Origin: Treponema sp.
Lineage (GTDB): Bacteria; Spirochaetota; Spirochaetia; Treponematales; Breznakiellaceae
NCBI GenBank assembly: GCA_031273185.1
Contig: JAISSG010000140.1
Span: 1-14,954 of the forward strand
Direction of reading: 5' to 3'
Length of the DNA: 14,954 nt
In this document: positions 1 through 5,967 of the stretch, in pieces
How positions within the stretch are numbered: position 1 is the first letter of the stretch
Layout of the letters: each line of letters opens with the position of its first letter
The notes under the pieces: generated by a model
The model's input: only the letters and a program-made list of their open reading frames with translations
What the model was told of the DNA's origin: nothing
Database searches by the model: none
Made by a program: the position numbers and the translations under genes

Positions 1-467
1 TCGGGGTTGACCGCCAGGGCGCGGGCGATTGCCACCCGCTGCTTCTGCCCGCCGGAAAGCTCCCTCAGCCGGGCCTTGCGCTTGTCTTTGATGTCAACCA
101 TCTCCAGCAGCTCGTCAACCCGCCGGTCGATCTGCTTTCGGTTCAGCCCGGCGATCTCCAGCGGGTAGGCAATGTTCCCCGACACGCTGCGGGAGCCAAG
201 CAGGTTGAAGTTCTGGAATATCATCCCCATTTTCCTGCGCCGCTGAAGCAAGGCCATGCCCCGCAGGGTGTCCACCCGATCGTCGCCGTAGTACACCTCG
301 CCCGAATCCGGCGTTTCCAGCAGGCTCATGATCCGCAACAGGGTCGATTTCCCCGCGCCGCTACGCCCGATAATCCCGAAAATACAGGACGAGGGGATGG
401 AAAGGCAGACTTTCCGCACCGCCGCCACCGAGGAATATGTTTTCGAGACTCCCTTGAGAATGATCAT
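1..467 (-). CDS. metN: MetN-type methionine ABC transporter ATPase (N-terminal part, runs off left edge)
   Basis: This is the cytoplasmic ATPase that would power a MetNIQ-type importer of methionine. 155 residues are visible, and the C-terminus lies beyond position 1. Walker A GRSGAGKST is at residues 34-42, the Q-loop FQNFNLLGSR starts near residue 84, and the ABC signature LSGGQKQRVA is at 137-146. The text around the Q-loop (MIFQNFNLL, then PLEIAGL) is typical of MetN rather than of other ABC ATPases. Walker B, the H-loop and the C-terminal ACT-like regulatory domain of MetN are not in the window, so the substrate rests on similarity alone. ATG at 467 is the only reasonable start, because an in-frame TAA directly precedes it. 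The ribosome site is weak (AAAGG about 14 nt upstream). Any permease (metI) and binding-protein genes should lie to the left. ABC ATPase is near certain; MetN is likely. Confidence 0.85.
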   Translation of the reverse strand, partial: MIILKGVSKTYSSVAAVRKVCLSIPSSCIFGIIGRSGAGKSTLLRIMSLLETPDSGEVYYGDDRVDTLRGMALLQRRRKMGMIFQNFNLLGSRSVSGNIAYPLEIAGLNRKQIDRRVDELLEMVDIKDKRKARLRELSGGQKQRVAIARALAVNP

Positions 468-647
468 TTATGATGCCGCCGCCTTTGGTGGCGCCGCTTT
501 CGTATGGAAGCCCTCCAGCGAAACTTTCTTCCCGGCCTGGCTGTATTCCCTGCACAGCATGGGGAAATGGTAGCAGATTTCACGGGGAATGGGGAAGCGT
601 TGCTGGCGGGCTGCGCGCCTGTCACCGGGCCTGCAATTTTTTCTTGC

Positions 648-1481
648 TCAAAGCCACAGGTAGATTTTGTGGAGGTAGGTGCAGACAAGCCATGTCCCGG
701 CAACAAGGAACGCCAGGGCGACAGGCAGGCTTGCCCAGGTGTCGGCGCTGAGCAGAATGGCCCTGCCGAGCAGCGCGAGGACAGAACCCGCGCCGATAAA
801 AATAAATTCGCGGGACCCGCGAGACCAGGCGGCGATAAAGAAACTGATCGCCGTGATGAAGAAGGTGCCTGTCTCGATAAGCCTGAACATCGGGGCATAG
901 CCGGTGATCATGTTAAGGCTGGAGTCCCAGGACTGGGTGTCGATGGGAACGCCGATGGCGATGATCAGGGCCGTCACGACGATCAGCATGACAACATTGC
1001 GCTGGCGCTGCACCTCATAGCCCGCGGCGAACACGCTGGCGATGAACAGGGAAAAAATGCCGAAATTCCTGGCAAACAGGATTATCCGCGAGGCCATGAG
1101 GGTATACAGCAGGGGAATTTCGTACACCTGCGCAAGGGGGAGGATCAGCCGCAGCGCCTCGGGGGAAAACGAGGCGGCAAAGAAAACCACGAACAGCACT
1201 TCGGGCGACTGGGTCTTTTCAAAAGAATAATAGGTCAAGACAATCGTCAAAACGGAATACGCAACCAGGGCCAGGACGCAGCAATGCACCGCCAGCAGCC
1301 TCGCGTCGAAAAAAAGCCCGAAGAAAGCCTGGAAAATACCCGCCGAGCGCCGGGTCGCCTCCCCCTCCATCAGGGCGTACACGGGTATCGCCTTCAGAGA
1401 CGCGACAGCGCACAGCGCGAGGCTCAGGGACGAGATAATTATCCCCACCTTGAATATGCTGTTTCTTGCAGACAGTGTCAT
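648..1481 (-). CDS. Multi-spanning integral membrane protein of unknown function
   Basis: 277 residues, not recognised as a named family. I count seven or eight hydrophobic spans, near residues 10-33, 58-84, 93-115, 121-150, 158-178, 196-220, 224-242 and 246-272, joined by short loops. This is a polytopic inner-membrane protein with almost no soluble domain. There is no signal peptide, ATPase motif or obvious catalytic motif. Charged residues within or next to spans are few (for example the SPEALR segment near 105 and the R around 135). The start at 1481 is the first ATG after a purine-rich stretch (GGAAGG about 15 nt upstream), so the ribosome site is only fair. It is divergent from the secreted DUF2259 gene across a 92-bp gap, and it lies 180 bp upstream of metN on the same strand with no visible strong terminator between. 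It could be a sensor or 7TM-type receptor part, or a transporter subunit; the sequence does not decide. Confidence 0.8.
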   Translation of the reverse strand: MTLSARNSIFKVGIIISSLSLALCAVASLKAIPVYALMEGEATRRSAGIFQAFFGLFFDARLLAVHCCVLALVAYSVLTIVLTYYSFEKTQSPEVLFVVFFAASFSPEALRLILPLAQVYEIPLLYTLMASRIILFARNFGIFSLFIASVFAAGYEVQRQRNVVMLIVVTALIIAIGVPIDTQSWDSSLNMITGYAPMFRLIETGTFFITAISFFIAAWSRGSREFIFIGAGSVLALLGRAILLSADTWASLPVALAFLVAGTWLVCTYLHKIYLWL

Positions 1482-1510
1482 ATATTGAGCATAATCCTTC
1501 CCCCTGTTTT

Positions 1511-1532
1511 TCTCAAGAGTTGTCTCAAGAGT
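1511..1532. repeat. Tandem direct repeat TCTCAAGAGT x2
   Basis: The decamer TCTCAAGAGT occurs at 1511-1520 and again at 1523-1532, a 12-bp period. It lies in the divergent gap between the membrane protein and the DUF2259 gene. The right copy contains the -35-like element of the sigma-28-type promoter. It may be an operator, or simply a duplicated -35 region. Confidence 0.6.
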
Positions 1533-1552
1533 CCTTTTTGCGCAGCCGATAA
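1525..1552 (+). promoter_or_regulatory. Sigma-28 (FliA)-type promoter for the DUF2259 gene
   Basis: TCAAGAGT (1525-1532), 12 nt, then GCCGATAA (1545-1552). The known FliA consensus is TAAAGTTT-N11-GCCGATAA, so the -10 matches 8 of 8 and the -35 about 5 of 8, with spacing one base long. Transcription would begin near 1559, just ahead of the AGGGAGG ribosome site at 1561-1567. The fliS promoter in this window has the same TCAAG start to its -35. Confidence 0.55.
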
Positions 1553-1573
1553 TCGTAAGCAGGGAGGACCTGC

Positions 1574-2275
1574 ATGAAATTCAAACGAACTTTTCTTGCG
1601 ACAGCGGGTTTATTGATTATATGCACATCTGCCCTCCGGGCGGGCGATTCGGCTTCATTTGTAGACCTTGGTTTTTCGCAGGACGGCAAAATCTACATGT
1701 TTGCCCAGTACGGGGTACGGTTCGACACGCTCAGGCCCTGGGCCGACATGTTCATCGTTGACGTGGCAAAAAACGACTTTGTTTCCGGTGGAAGAATTTC
1801 CTACACCCACGACCGGCCGATTGACGCGGGGCAAAACGGCGCAGGCGCGCTGTACCGCCTTATTGCCAAAAACGCGCCCCTTGTCGAACGCTACGGCGTG
1901 ACATATCCAAACCAGGGGCAGCCCCTGTACATAGCCCTGGAGGGGGACCCTGCCTACGAGGGCGGGACAATCGAGTTCCGCGATTTCGTGTCCGGCGCTT
2001 CCTACCGGGCGACCCTGGTGGAAACCATAACCGGCAGCGGCAGCAGCCTGGCGTCTTCGTTCTACATCAACCTGGAATGCACCGACGGCGACGGCTCGCG
2101 CAGGGCCTTCAGGATCGGCACGCCGGAGATCAGGCGGCCCCTCGTTTCGTCCTACAGGATAAAGAAGGTGCTGATAGCCCCGCCGGGTAATTCGCTGATC
2201 CTCGTCATCGAGATGAACCGCCAGGCCGAGGGAGGCAGCGACGTTCGCTACATGATAGAGGCGCTGCGCTTTTAG
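1574..2275 (+). CDS. DUF2259-family secreted protein
   Basis: 233 residues. It has a classical Sec signal peptide: basic MKFKR, a hydrophobic core through residue 19, and likely cleavage after ALRA at residue 23. The mature part begins near GDSASFVDLGFS and matches what I recall of DUF2259 proteins of treponemes (phrases such as LGFSQDGK, YMFAQYGV and ADMFIVDV). No catalytic residues are known for the family. The mature chain is mostly beta-type with many aromatic residues and is probably periplasmic. Cys17 sits in LLIIC, but isoleucine precedes it, so a lipobox is unlikely. The ATG at 1574 has a strong ribosome site (AGGGAGG, 6 nt before it). A sigma-28-like promoter sits directly upstream, suggesting expression with late flagellar genes; that link is inference. 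The gene stands alone and converges on the response regulator 32 bp away. Confidence 0.85.
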   Translation: MKFKRTFLATAGLLIICTSALRAGDSASFVDLGFSQDGKIYMFAQYGVRFDTLRPWADMFIVDVAKNDFVSGGRISYTHDRPIDAGQNGAGALYRLIAKNAPLVERYGVTYPNQGQPLYIALEGDPAYEGGTIEFRDFVSGASYRATLVETITGSGSSLASSFYINLECTDGDGSRRAFRIGTPEIRRPLVSSYRIKKVLIAPPGNSLILVIEMNRQAEGGSDVRYMIEALRF

Positions 2276-2307
2276 CAAGGGGAGCATGATCCGATGGCAC
2301 CCCCATC

Positions 2308-2991
2308 TTAATGCCTATTGCGCTTTCCCGGCCTGAAATTTTTAGGCCGGATCATCCCGTTGAGCAGGGCGTAGATGGCTATCTGCGTGCGGTTTCTGAA
2401 ATCGGCAGTTTTTTTCGCGTGGTTGACACAGTTTCGCACCGTCCCGACGGCAATGTTCAGGCTTGCCGCGATTTCCGTGTCTGAATGGCCAAGGACGATG
2501 CCGGATAAAATTCCCAGCTCCGTGGGCGAAAAAACAGGGCATGCCCCGCTTTCGCATTTCGGGCTTTCCGCGCGCAGGGCAAAGCCGCGCAGGACCGTGA
2601 CGCAATCCGATCTGCTGATGTACAGGCCCCCGTAATAAACGCTCCGCACCGACGAGGCCAGGTTGTCAAAGCCCCGCTGCTTTTTCAGGCAGCCCGAGAT
2701 CCCCGCGTTGAGGGATTCCTCAACAACATCGCAGTCTTCCTGGGAACACAGCACGATAAGCGAGGTTGACGGGGATTTGCGCTTGATTATCGGCGCAAGC
2801 GCCGGGCTTTCAATATCATTCAAATGAAAGTCCATGATGGCGACATCGGGCGATTGCGTCGAGGCCGACCGTATCAGATCAAAGCCGTCTTCGGCTATGC
2901 ACGCAATATGAAAATCATCCTGCTTCCTGAGCATGGCGATAACCGTCTCTCGGTCGCCCAGGTCCTTGCAGGCAACGGCAATGCTGATCAT
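2308..2991 (-). CDS. NarL/FixJ-type response regulator with atypical receiver and LuxR HTH
   Basis: 227 residues with an N-terminal receiver (about 1-125) and a C-terminal LuxR-type DNA-binding domain (about 153-215; FSPTELGIL, then TEIAASLNIAVGTVRN). The phospho-acceptor is Asp54 in VAIMDFHLND, Ser83 occupies the switch Ser/Thr position, and Lys104 in GCLKK is the conserved lysine. The acidic pair that binds magnesium after strand 1 (usually DD in LLADDH) aligns with Cys8-Lys9, although Asp10 and Asp13 follow, so phosphorylation may be altered or absent. No histidine kinase is adjacent, making it an orphan. The ATG at 2991 has AAGGAG (complement of 3000-3005) 8 nt upstream. It is divergent from the oxidoreductase operon and shares its AT-rich control region, so it might regulate that operon or itself; this is a guess from position. 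Confidence 0.9.
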   Translation of the reverse strand: MISIAVACKDLGDRETVIAMLRKQDDFHIACIAEDGFDLIRSASTQSPDVAIMDFHLNDIESPALAPIIKRKSPSTSLIVLCSQEDCDVVEESLNAGISGCLKKQRGFDNLASSVRSVYYGGLYISRSDCVTVLRGFALRAESPKCESGACPVFSPTELGILSGIVLGHSDTEIAASLNIAVGTVRNCVNHAKKTADFRNRTQIAIYALLNGMIRPKNFRPGKRNRH

Positions 2992-3029
2992 GCAATCATC
3001 TCCTTAATTATCAAAAATAACGTAATACC

Positions 3030-3059
3030 AATATACGCAAAATTCTGCTACCCCGACAA
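3030..3059 (-). promoter_or_regulatory. Possible sigma-70 promoter for the response regulator
   Basis: On the minus strand, TTGTCG (3054-3059) and TATATT (3030-3035) are separated by 18 bp, about 40 bp upstream of the start codon. A 14-bp AT palindrome AAAATTTAAATTTT (3062-3075) lies just upstream and could act as an UP-like or bent tract. The match is modest. Confidence 0.3.
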
Positions 3060-3102
3060 TAAAAATTTAAATTTTATTTACTAAATTTTGATGATTCCCT
3101 AA

Positions 3103-3120
3103 TAGTGATAATTATCACTA
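3103..3120. promoter_or_regulatory. Perfect 18-bp CRP/FNR-type palindrome (operator)
   Basis: TAGTGATAATTATCACTA is an exact palindrome. It reads as GTGA-N6-TCAC, close to the CRP pattern TGTGA-N6-TCACA, and equally as TGAT-N4-ATCA, close to the FNR pattern TTGAT-N4-ATCAA. Its centre (3111.5) falls about 41.5 bp before the transcription start predicted from the -10 box at 3142-3147. That is the standard class II activator position for this superfamily. A Fur-like reading (GATAATTATC core) is possible but less complete. Confidence 0.65.
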
Positions 3121-3138
3121 GATCAAAGAAACCGTAGT

Positions 3139-3147
3139 TGTTATAAT
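3139..3147 (+). promoter_or_regulatory. Extended -10 promoter for the 2-oxoacid oxidoreductase operon
   Basis: TGTTATAAT is a full extended -10 (TGnTATAAT). No TTGACA-like -35 exists at the right distance, and the palindrome at 3103-3120 occupies that place, as in activator-dependent promoters. Expected initiation is around 3153-3154, only 4-5 nt before the ATG at 3158, so the transcript would be nearly leaderless. Confidence 0.6.
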
Positions 3148-3157
3148 TCCCCTCGTT

Positions 3158-3385
3158 ATGGCTAAACGAGGAAAGGTTGAGATTGATCGGGAGCTGTGCA
3201 AAGGGTGCCTCTTGTGCATCCGCGCCTGCCCGACAAAAGTGCTGGAGGCCGACACGCTGCCCAATGCGTCCGGCTCGTATCCATCAAAGCCGGTTAACCC
3301 GGACAAGTGCATTGCCTGCGGGAACTGCTGGGAAGTTTGCCCCGATATATGCATCAGGGTTTTTGAGCTAGAGGGGGCGCCATGA
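3158..3385 (+). CDS. 2-oxoacid:ferredoxin oxidoreductase delta subunit (2x[4Fe-4S] ferredoxin-like)
   Basis: 75 residues that carry electrons from the catalytic subunits to ferredoxin. Two cluster motifs are complete: CKGCLLCIRAC (Cys14, 17, 20, 24) and CIACGNCWEVC (Cys51, 54, 57, 61), each followed by proline. The opening MAKRGKVEID is usual for this small subunit in VOR/KOR-type enzymes. It is the first gene of a four-gene operon, and its stop overlaps the next start (ATGA at 3382-3385). ATG at 3158 is the only conventional in-frame start after a stop at 3119, yet no ribosome site precedes it. Together with the promoter position this points to leaderless translation. In line with the rest of the operon, the protein is cytoplasmic and oxygen-sensitive. 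Confidence 0.92.
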   Translation: MAKRGKVEIDRELCKGCLLCIRACPTKVLEADTLPNASGSYPSKPVNPDKCIACGNCWEVCPDICIRVFELEGAP

Positions 3386-4488
3386 GCGAAAAAGTTTTGT
3401 TAAGAGGAAACGAGGCGATTGCCGAAGCCGCAATCCGCGCCGGCTGCACCGCGTATTACGGGTATCCCATTACCCCGCAGAACGAGCTGATCGCCTACAT
3501 GGCGGAGCACATGCTGGCAAGGGGCAGGGTGTTTATCCAGGCCGAAAGCGAGACCGCCGCGGTCAACATGGTCTACGGCTCCTCCTGCGCGGGGGCGCGG
3601 GCGATGACCAGCTCCTCAAGCCCCGGCATGAGCCTGAAGCAGGAGGGGATCTCCTACGCCGCCGGCGCAGACGTTCCTATGGTGATAGCGAACGTGGTGC
3701 GGGGCGGCCCCGGCCTTGGCGCCATTGCCCCCGCCCAGGGCGATTATTTCCAGTCAACCAGGGGCGGCGGCCACGGGGACTACCGCTGCATCGTGCTGGC
3801 GCCCAAAAGCGTCCAGGAATGCGCCGACCTTACCTACCTGGCCTTTGACCTGGCCGACAAGTACCGAATGCCCGTTATCGTGCAGGCCGACGGCATGATC
3901 GGCCAGATGATGGAAGGGGTTGTCCTGCCGCCGGAGCGGGACCTGAAAAGCCTGCCAAAGCGGGACTGGGCGACCGGGGGTATGGGCGAACGGCCCGTTT
4001 CTGCCAACGGACGGCGCGAGGCGCGGCACATCACTTCGATCAACCTGGTGCCAATCGAGCTTGAAAACATAACCCGCGCCCGTTTCGCCCGCTACGAGGC
4101 AATCACGGCAAGCGAAACCCGCTTTGAGGACATCGGCTGTGGAAACGCCGACCTGGTGCTCGTCGCCTACGGCACCTCGGCCCGCGTCTGCCAGGGCGCG
4201 CGCCTGCTTGCCGAAAAAGAAGGCATCAAGCTCGGCATTTTCAGGCCGATCACCTTATGGCCCTTTCCGTACCAGGCCCTGGCGCAGATTGCCGCCAAAG
4301 GCGTGCCCCTTCTTTCGGTTGAAATGAGCCTGGGGCAGATGGTGGAAGACCTGAAGCTTTCGGTGTTTGAGGCGGTCTCCGGCGGCGCGAAGGCGGCGGC
4401 GCAGGTGCATCTTTTGGGGCATTCGGGCGGGGTAATCCCCACGGAGGAAGAAGTTTTCTCCGAGGCAAAAAAAATATTAGGACGGTAG
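3382..4488 (+). CDS. vorB: 2-oxoacid:ferredoxin oxidoreductase alpha subunit (VorB-like)
   Basis: 368 residues, normal for the family. This subunit, with beta, oxidatively decarboxylates a 2-oxoacid to acyl-CoA, passing electrons to ferredoxin. The pyrimidine-binding fold starts near residue 9 with the motif YGYPITPQNE (residues 26-35). The family blocks ESETAAVN, SSSPGMSLKQEG and RGGPGLG follow, then TRGGGHGDY. The C-terminal third (from about residue 250) holds the transketolase C-terminal-like domain (VLVAYGTSARV). Separate small delta and gamma subunits and a short beta indicate the four-subunit VOR/KOR/POR group. VorB (branched-chain 2-oxoacid) is the usual automatic name for this sequence type, but 2-oxoglutarate or pyruvate cannot be excluded from sequence alone. 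It overlaps the delta gene by 4 bp, so translation is probably coupled. Confidence 0.92.
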   Translation: MSEKVLLRGNEAIAEAAIRAGCTAYYGYPITPQNELIAYMAEHMLARGRVFIQAESETAAVNMVYGSSCAGARAMTSSSSPGMSLKQEGISYAAGADVPMVIANVVRGGPGLGAIAPAQGDYFQSTRGGGHGDYRCIVLAPKSVQECADLTYLAFDLADKYRMPVIVQADGMIGQMMEGVVLPPERDLKSLPKRDWATGGMGERPVSANGRREARHITSINLVPIELENITRARFARYEAITASETRFEDIGCGNADLVLVAYGTSARVCQGARLLAEKEGIKLGIFRPITLWPFPYQALAQIAAKGVPLLSVEMSLGQMVEDLKLSVFEAVSGGAKAAAQVHLLGHSGGVIPTEEEVFSEAKKILGR

Positions 4489-4489
4489 C

Positions 4490-5248
4490 ATGAAGCAGAT
4501 ATTCGGATATCCTGACAGCTTGTACAAAATCCCCACAAAGTACTGCGGGGGCTGCGGCCACGGGGTGGTCCACCGGCTGGTCGCCGAAATCATCGACGGG
4601 CTGGGCCTGCGGGAAAAGGCAATCATCACCAACCCGGTGGGCTGCGCGATTTGGTCGGATCTGTACTTTGATTTTGACTCGGTGCAGCCCGCCCACGGAA
4701 GAACCCCCGCGGCGGCCAGCGGGGTCAAGCGGGTGCGCCCCGACCACCTGGTCATCTGTTACCAGGGGGACGGCGACATGGCGGCAATCGGCACGGCGGA
4801 GATGGTGCACGCGGCGAACCGGGGCGAGAAATTCACCACGATTTTTGTCAACAACGCGATTTACGGCATGACCGGCGGCCAGATGGCCCCGACCACGCTT
4901 GTCGGGCAAAAAGCGTCAACGGCCCCCAGCGGGCGCGACCCCGGCGAGGCCGGCATGGGCTACCCGATACGGGTCGCCGAGATGCTTGCCACCCTTGAGG
5001 GCGCCCGCTACATCGCCCGAGGGGCGGTAAACAGCGCGGCAAACATCCGCAAGACGCGGCAGTACATCAGAAAGGCGTTGCAGGCGCAGGCCGCCGGGCA
5101 GGGCTTCACTATGGTTGAAGTGCTTGCCACCTGCCCCACCAACTGGGGCATGGACTCCCTGCCCGCCGTTGAGTGGCTGGAGCAGAACATGATCCCGGTT
5201 TTCCCCCTGGGCGAGATCAAGAACACGCTAGAAGGGGGCGCGCAATGA
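4490..5248 (+). CDS. 2-oxoacid:ferredoxin oxidoreductase beta subunit (TPP-binding)
   Basis: 252 residues that bind thiamine pyrophosphate and one [4Fe-4S] cluster. The TPP site is clear: GDGDMAAIG at 93-101, NN at 121-122 and GMTGGQ at 126-131. Probable cluster ligands are Cys19 and Cys22 (KYCGGCGHG), Cys52 (GCAIW) and Cys215 (LATCPTNW), the spacing expected for beta subunits of this group. The start ATG at 4490 is 1 nt after the alpha stop, with AGGA at about 4480 as ribosome site. It shares its last 4 bp with the gamma start. It would act as the catalytic partner of the alpha subunit in the cytoplasm. Subunit identity is firm; the 2-oxoacid used is not. Confidence 0.93.
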   Translation: MKQIFGYPDSLYKIPTKYCGGCGHGVVHRLVAEIIDGLGLREKAIITNPVGCAIWSDLYFDFDSVQPAHGRTPAAASGVKRVRPDHLVICYQGDGDMAAIGTAEMVHAANRGEKFTTIFVNNAIYGMTGGQMAPTTLVGQKASTAPSGRDPGEAGMGYPIRVAEMLATLEGARYIARGAVNSAANIRKTRQYIRKALQAQAAGQGFTMVEVLATCPTNWGMDSLPAVEWLEQNMIPVFPLGEIKNTLEGGAQ

Positions 5249-5778
5249 CCGAAAAACTGTTTTTTGCCGGTTTCGGCGGGCAGGGTATTGTCTCCCTTGG
5301 GCAAATTTGGGTGTATTTCGCCATGCAAGAGGGCAAAAACGTCACGTTTTTCCCGTTTTACGGCGCGGAAAAGCGCGGCGGCATCGCCAGGGCCAGCGTA
5401 ATCGTCTCCGACGAGGAGATTGCAAGCCCGCTGGTCACCAGGCCGGACTCCGCGCTGGTGATGAACACCGATTCCCTGCCGCTTTGCGAGGGAATTCTCA
5501 AGGAAGGCGGGCTGTTGCTGGTAAATACCAGCCTGGTCAAGGAAAAACCCAGCCGCGGCGACATCAAAATCGTCGGTATTGAGGCGACAGGCATCGCCGA
5601 GCGGGTTGGGCACGGGCGTTTTGCCAACATGGTGGCGCTAGGAGCAATGGCAAAGCTCACCGGGGCGCTTTCACTGAAGAATACCGGGGAAATCCTGCGG
5701 AAATTCTTCCCGCCGGAGAAGCACGGCTTTGTCCCGATGAACGTGCAGGCAATAGAGGCGGGGGCAAGCGCCATCTAG
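5245..5778 (+). CDS. 2-oxoacid:ferredoxin oxidoreductase gamma subunit
   Basis: 177 residues, typical of the stand-alone gamma subunit. It opens with FAGFGGQGIVSLGQ, the glycine-rich GxGGQG block of this family, followed by YGAEKRGGIARASV near residues 41-54. The C-terminal GHGRFANMVALGA block is also characteristic. An ATG further upstream (5173) lies inside the beta gene and is rejected. ATG at 5245 overlaps the beta stop as ATGA and has a purine-rich GAAGGGGG site 7-14 nt before it. This completes the delta-alpha-beta-gamma set, so a full enzyme can be made from this operon. The gamma subunit is thought to help assembly and CoA binding. No further gene follows before a 190-bp gap. Confidence 0.92.
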   Translation: MTEKLFFAGFGGQGIVSLGQIWVYFAMQEGKNVTFFPFYGAEKRGGIARASVIVSDEEIASPLVTRPDSALVMNTDSLPLCEGILKEGGLLLVNTSLVKEKPSRGDIKIVGIEATGIAERVGHGRFANMVALGAMAKLTGALSLKNTGEILRKFFPPEKHGFVPMNVQAIEAGASAI

Positions 5779-5860
5779 CCAGGCTTTCCCGTTTTTGCCC
5801 GCCTGCGCCTTGCCTTCCGCCGGGTCCGGGCGGGCGTTTCCCGAATCAGGGCATTTTGGC

Positions 5861-5892
5861 AAAAGAATGGGCTATGGACAGTATTCTTTTTT
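5861..5892 (+). terminator. Possible weak terminator after the oxidoreductase operon
   Basis: AAAAGAAT (5861-5868) and ATTCTTTT (5883-5890) form an 8-bp stem with a 14-nt loop, running into six T residues (5887-5892). The stem is AT-rich, so it would be a weak hairpin. A separate 7-bp GC stem (GCCCGCC 5797-5803 with GGCGGGC 5829-5835) lies upstream but has a 25-nt loop and no T tract. It could instead be an operator next to the fliS promoter. Confidence 0.3.
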
Positions 5893-5908
5893 CTCGCTAA
5901 AATTTTCC

Positions 5909-5935
5909 TCAAGTAAATTTTTATTCTGCCGACAA
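5909..5935 (+). promoter_or_regulatory. Sigma-28 (FliA)-type promoter for fliS
   Basis: TCAAGTAA (5909-5916), exactly 11 nt, then GCCGACAA (5928-5935). Against TAAAGTTT-N11-GCCGATAA the -10 matches 7 of 8 and the -35 about 5 of 8. Predicted initiation near 5942 leaves room for the GGGAGG ribosome site at 5957-5962. The placement before a flagellar chaperone gene makes the call strong. Confidence 0.75.
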
Positions 5936-5967
5936 TGAATCGAGGTTCTATAATTTGGGAGGTTATT

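Noticed and set aside
468..560. 30-codon minus-strand frame whose TAA directly precedes the metN ATG, considered as a leader peptide or metN extension
   Set aside because: It has no ribosome site, is not rich in methionine and shows no attenuator hairpins. The in-frame stop rules out an extension.
504..1577. Long plus-strand open frame opposite the membrane protein
   Set aside because: Its Gly/Gln/His/Asp-rich text is the antisense of a clear membrane protein, it has no ribosome site or domain, and it would overlap the DUF2259 start.
1655..2287. Minus-strand open frame opposite the DUF2259 gene
   Set aside because: It is a mirror of a well-supported gene with signal peptide, ribosome site and promoter, and has no recognisable domain.
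2778..2795. GCCGATAA on the minus strand inside the response regulator, considered as another sigma-28 promoter
   Set aside because: It lies mid-gene, encodes the IIKRK region, has no fitting -35 and no downstream gene of its own.
5797..5835. GC-rich 7-bp stem after the gamma subunit gene, considered as a terminator
   Set aside because: The loop is 25 nt and no T tract follows, so it is unlikely to terminate transcription alone.
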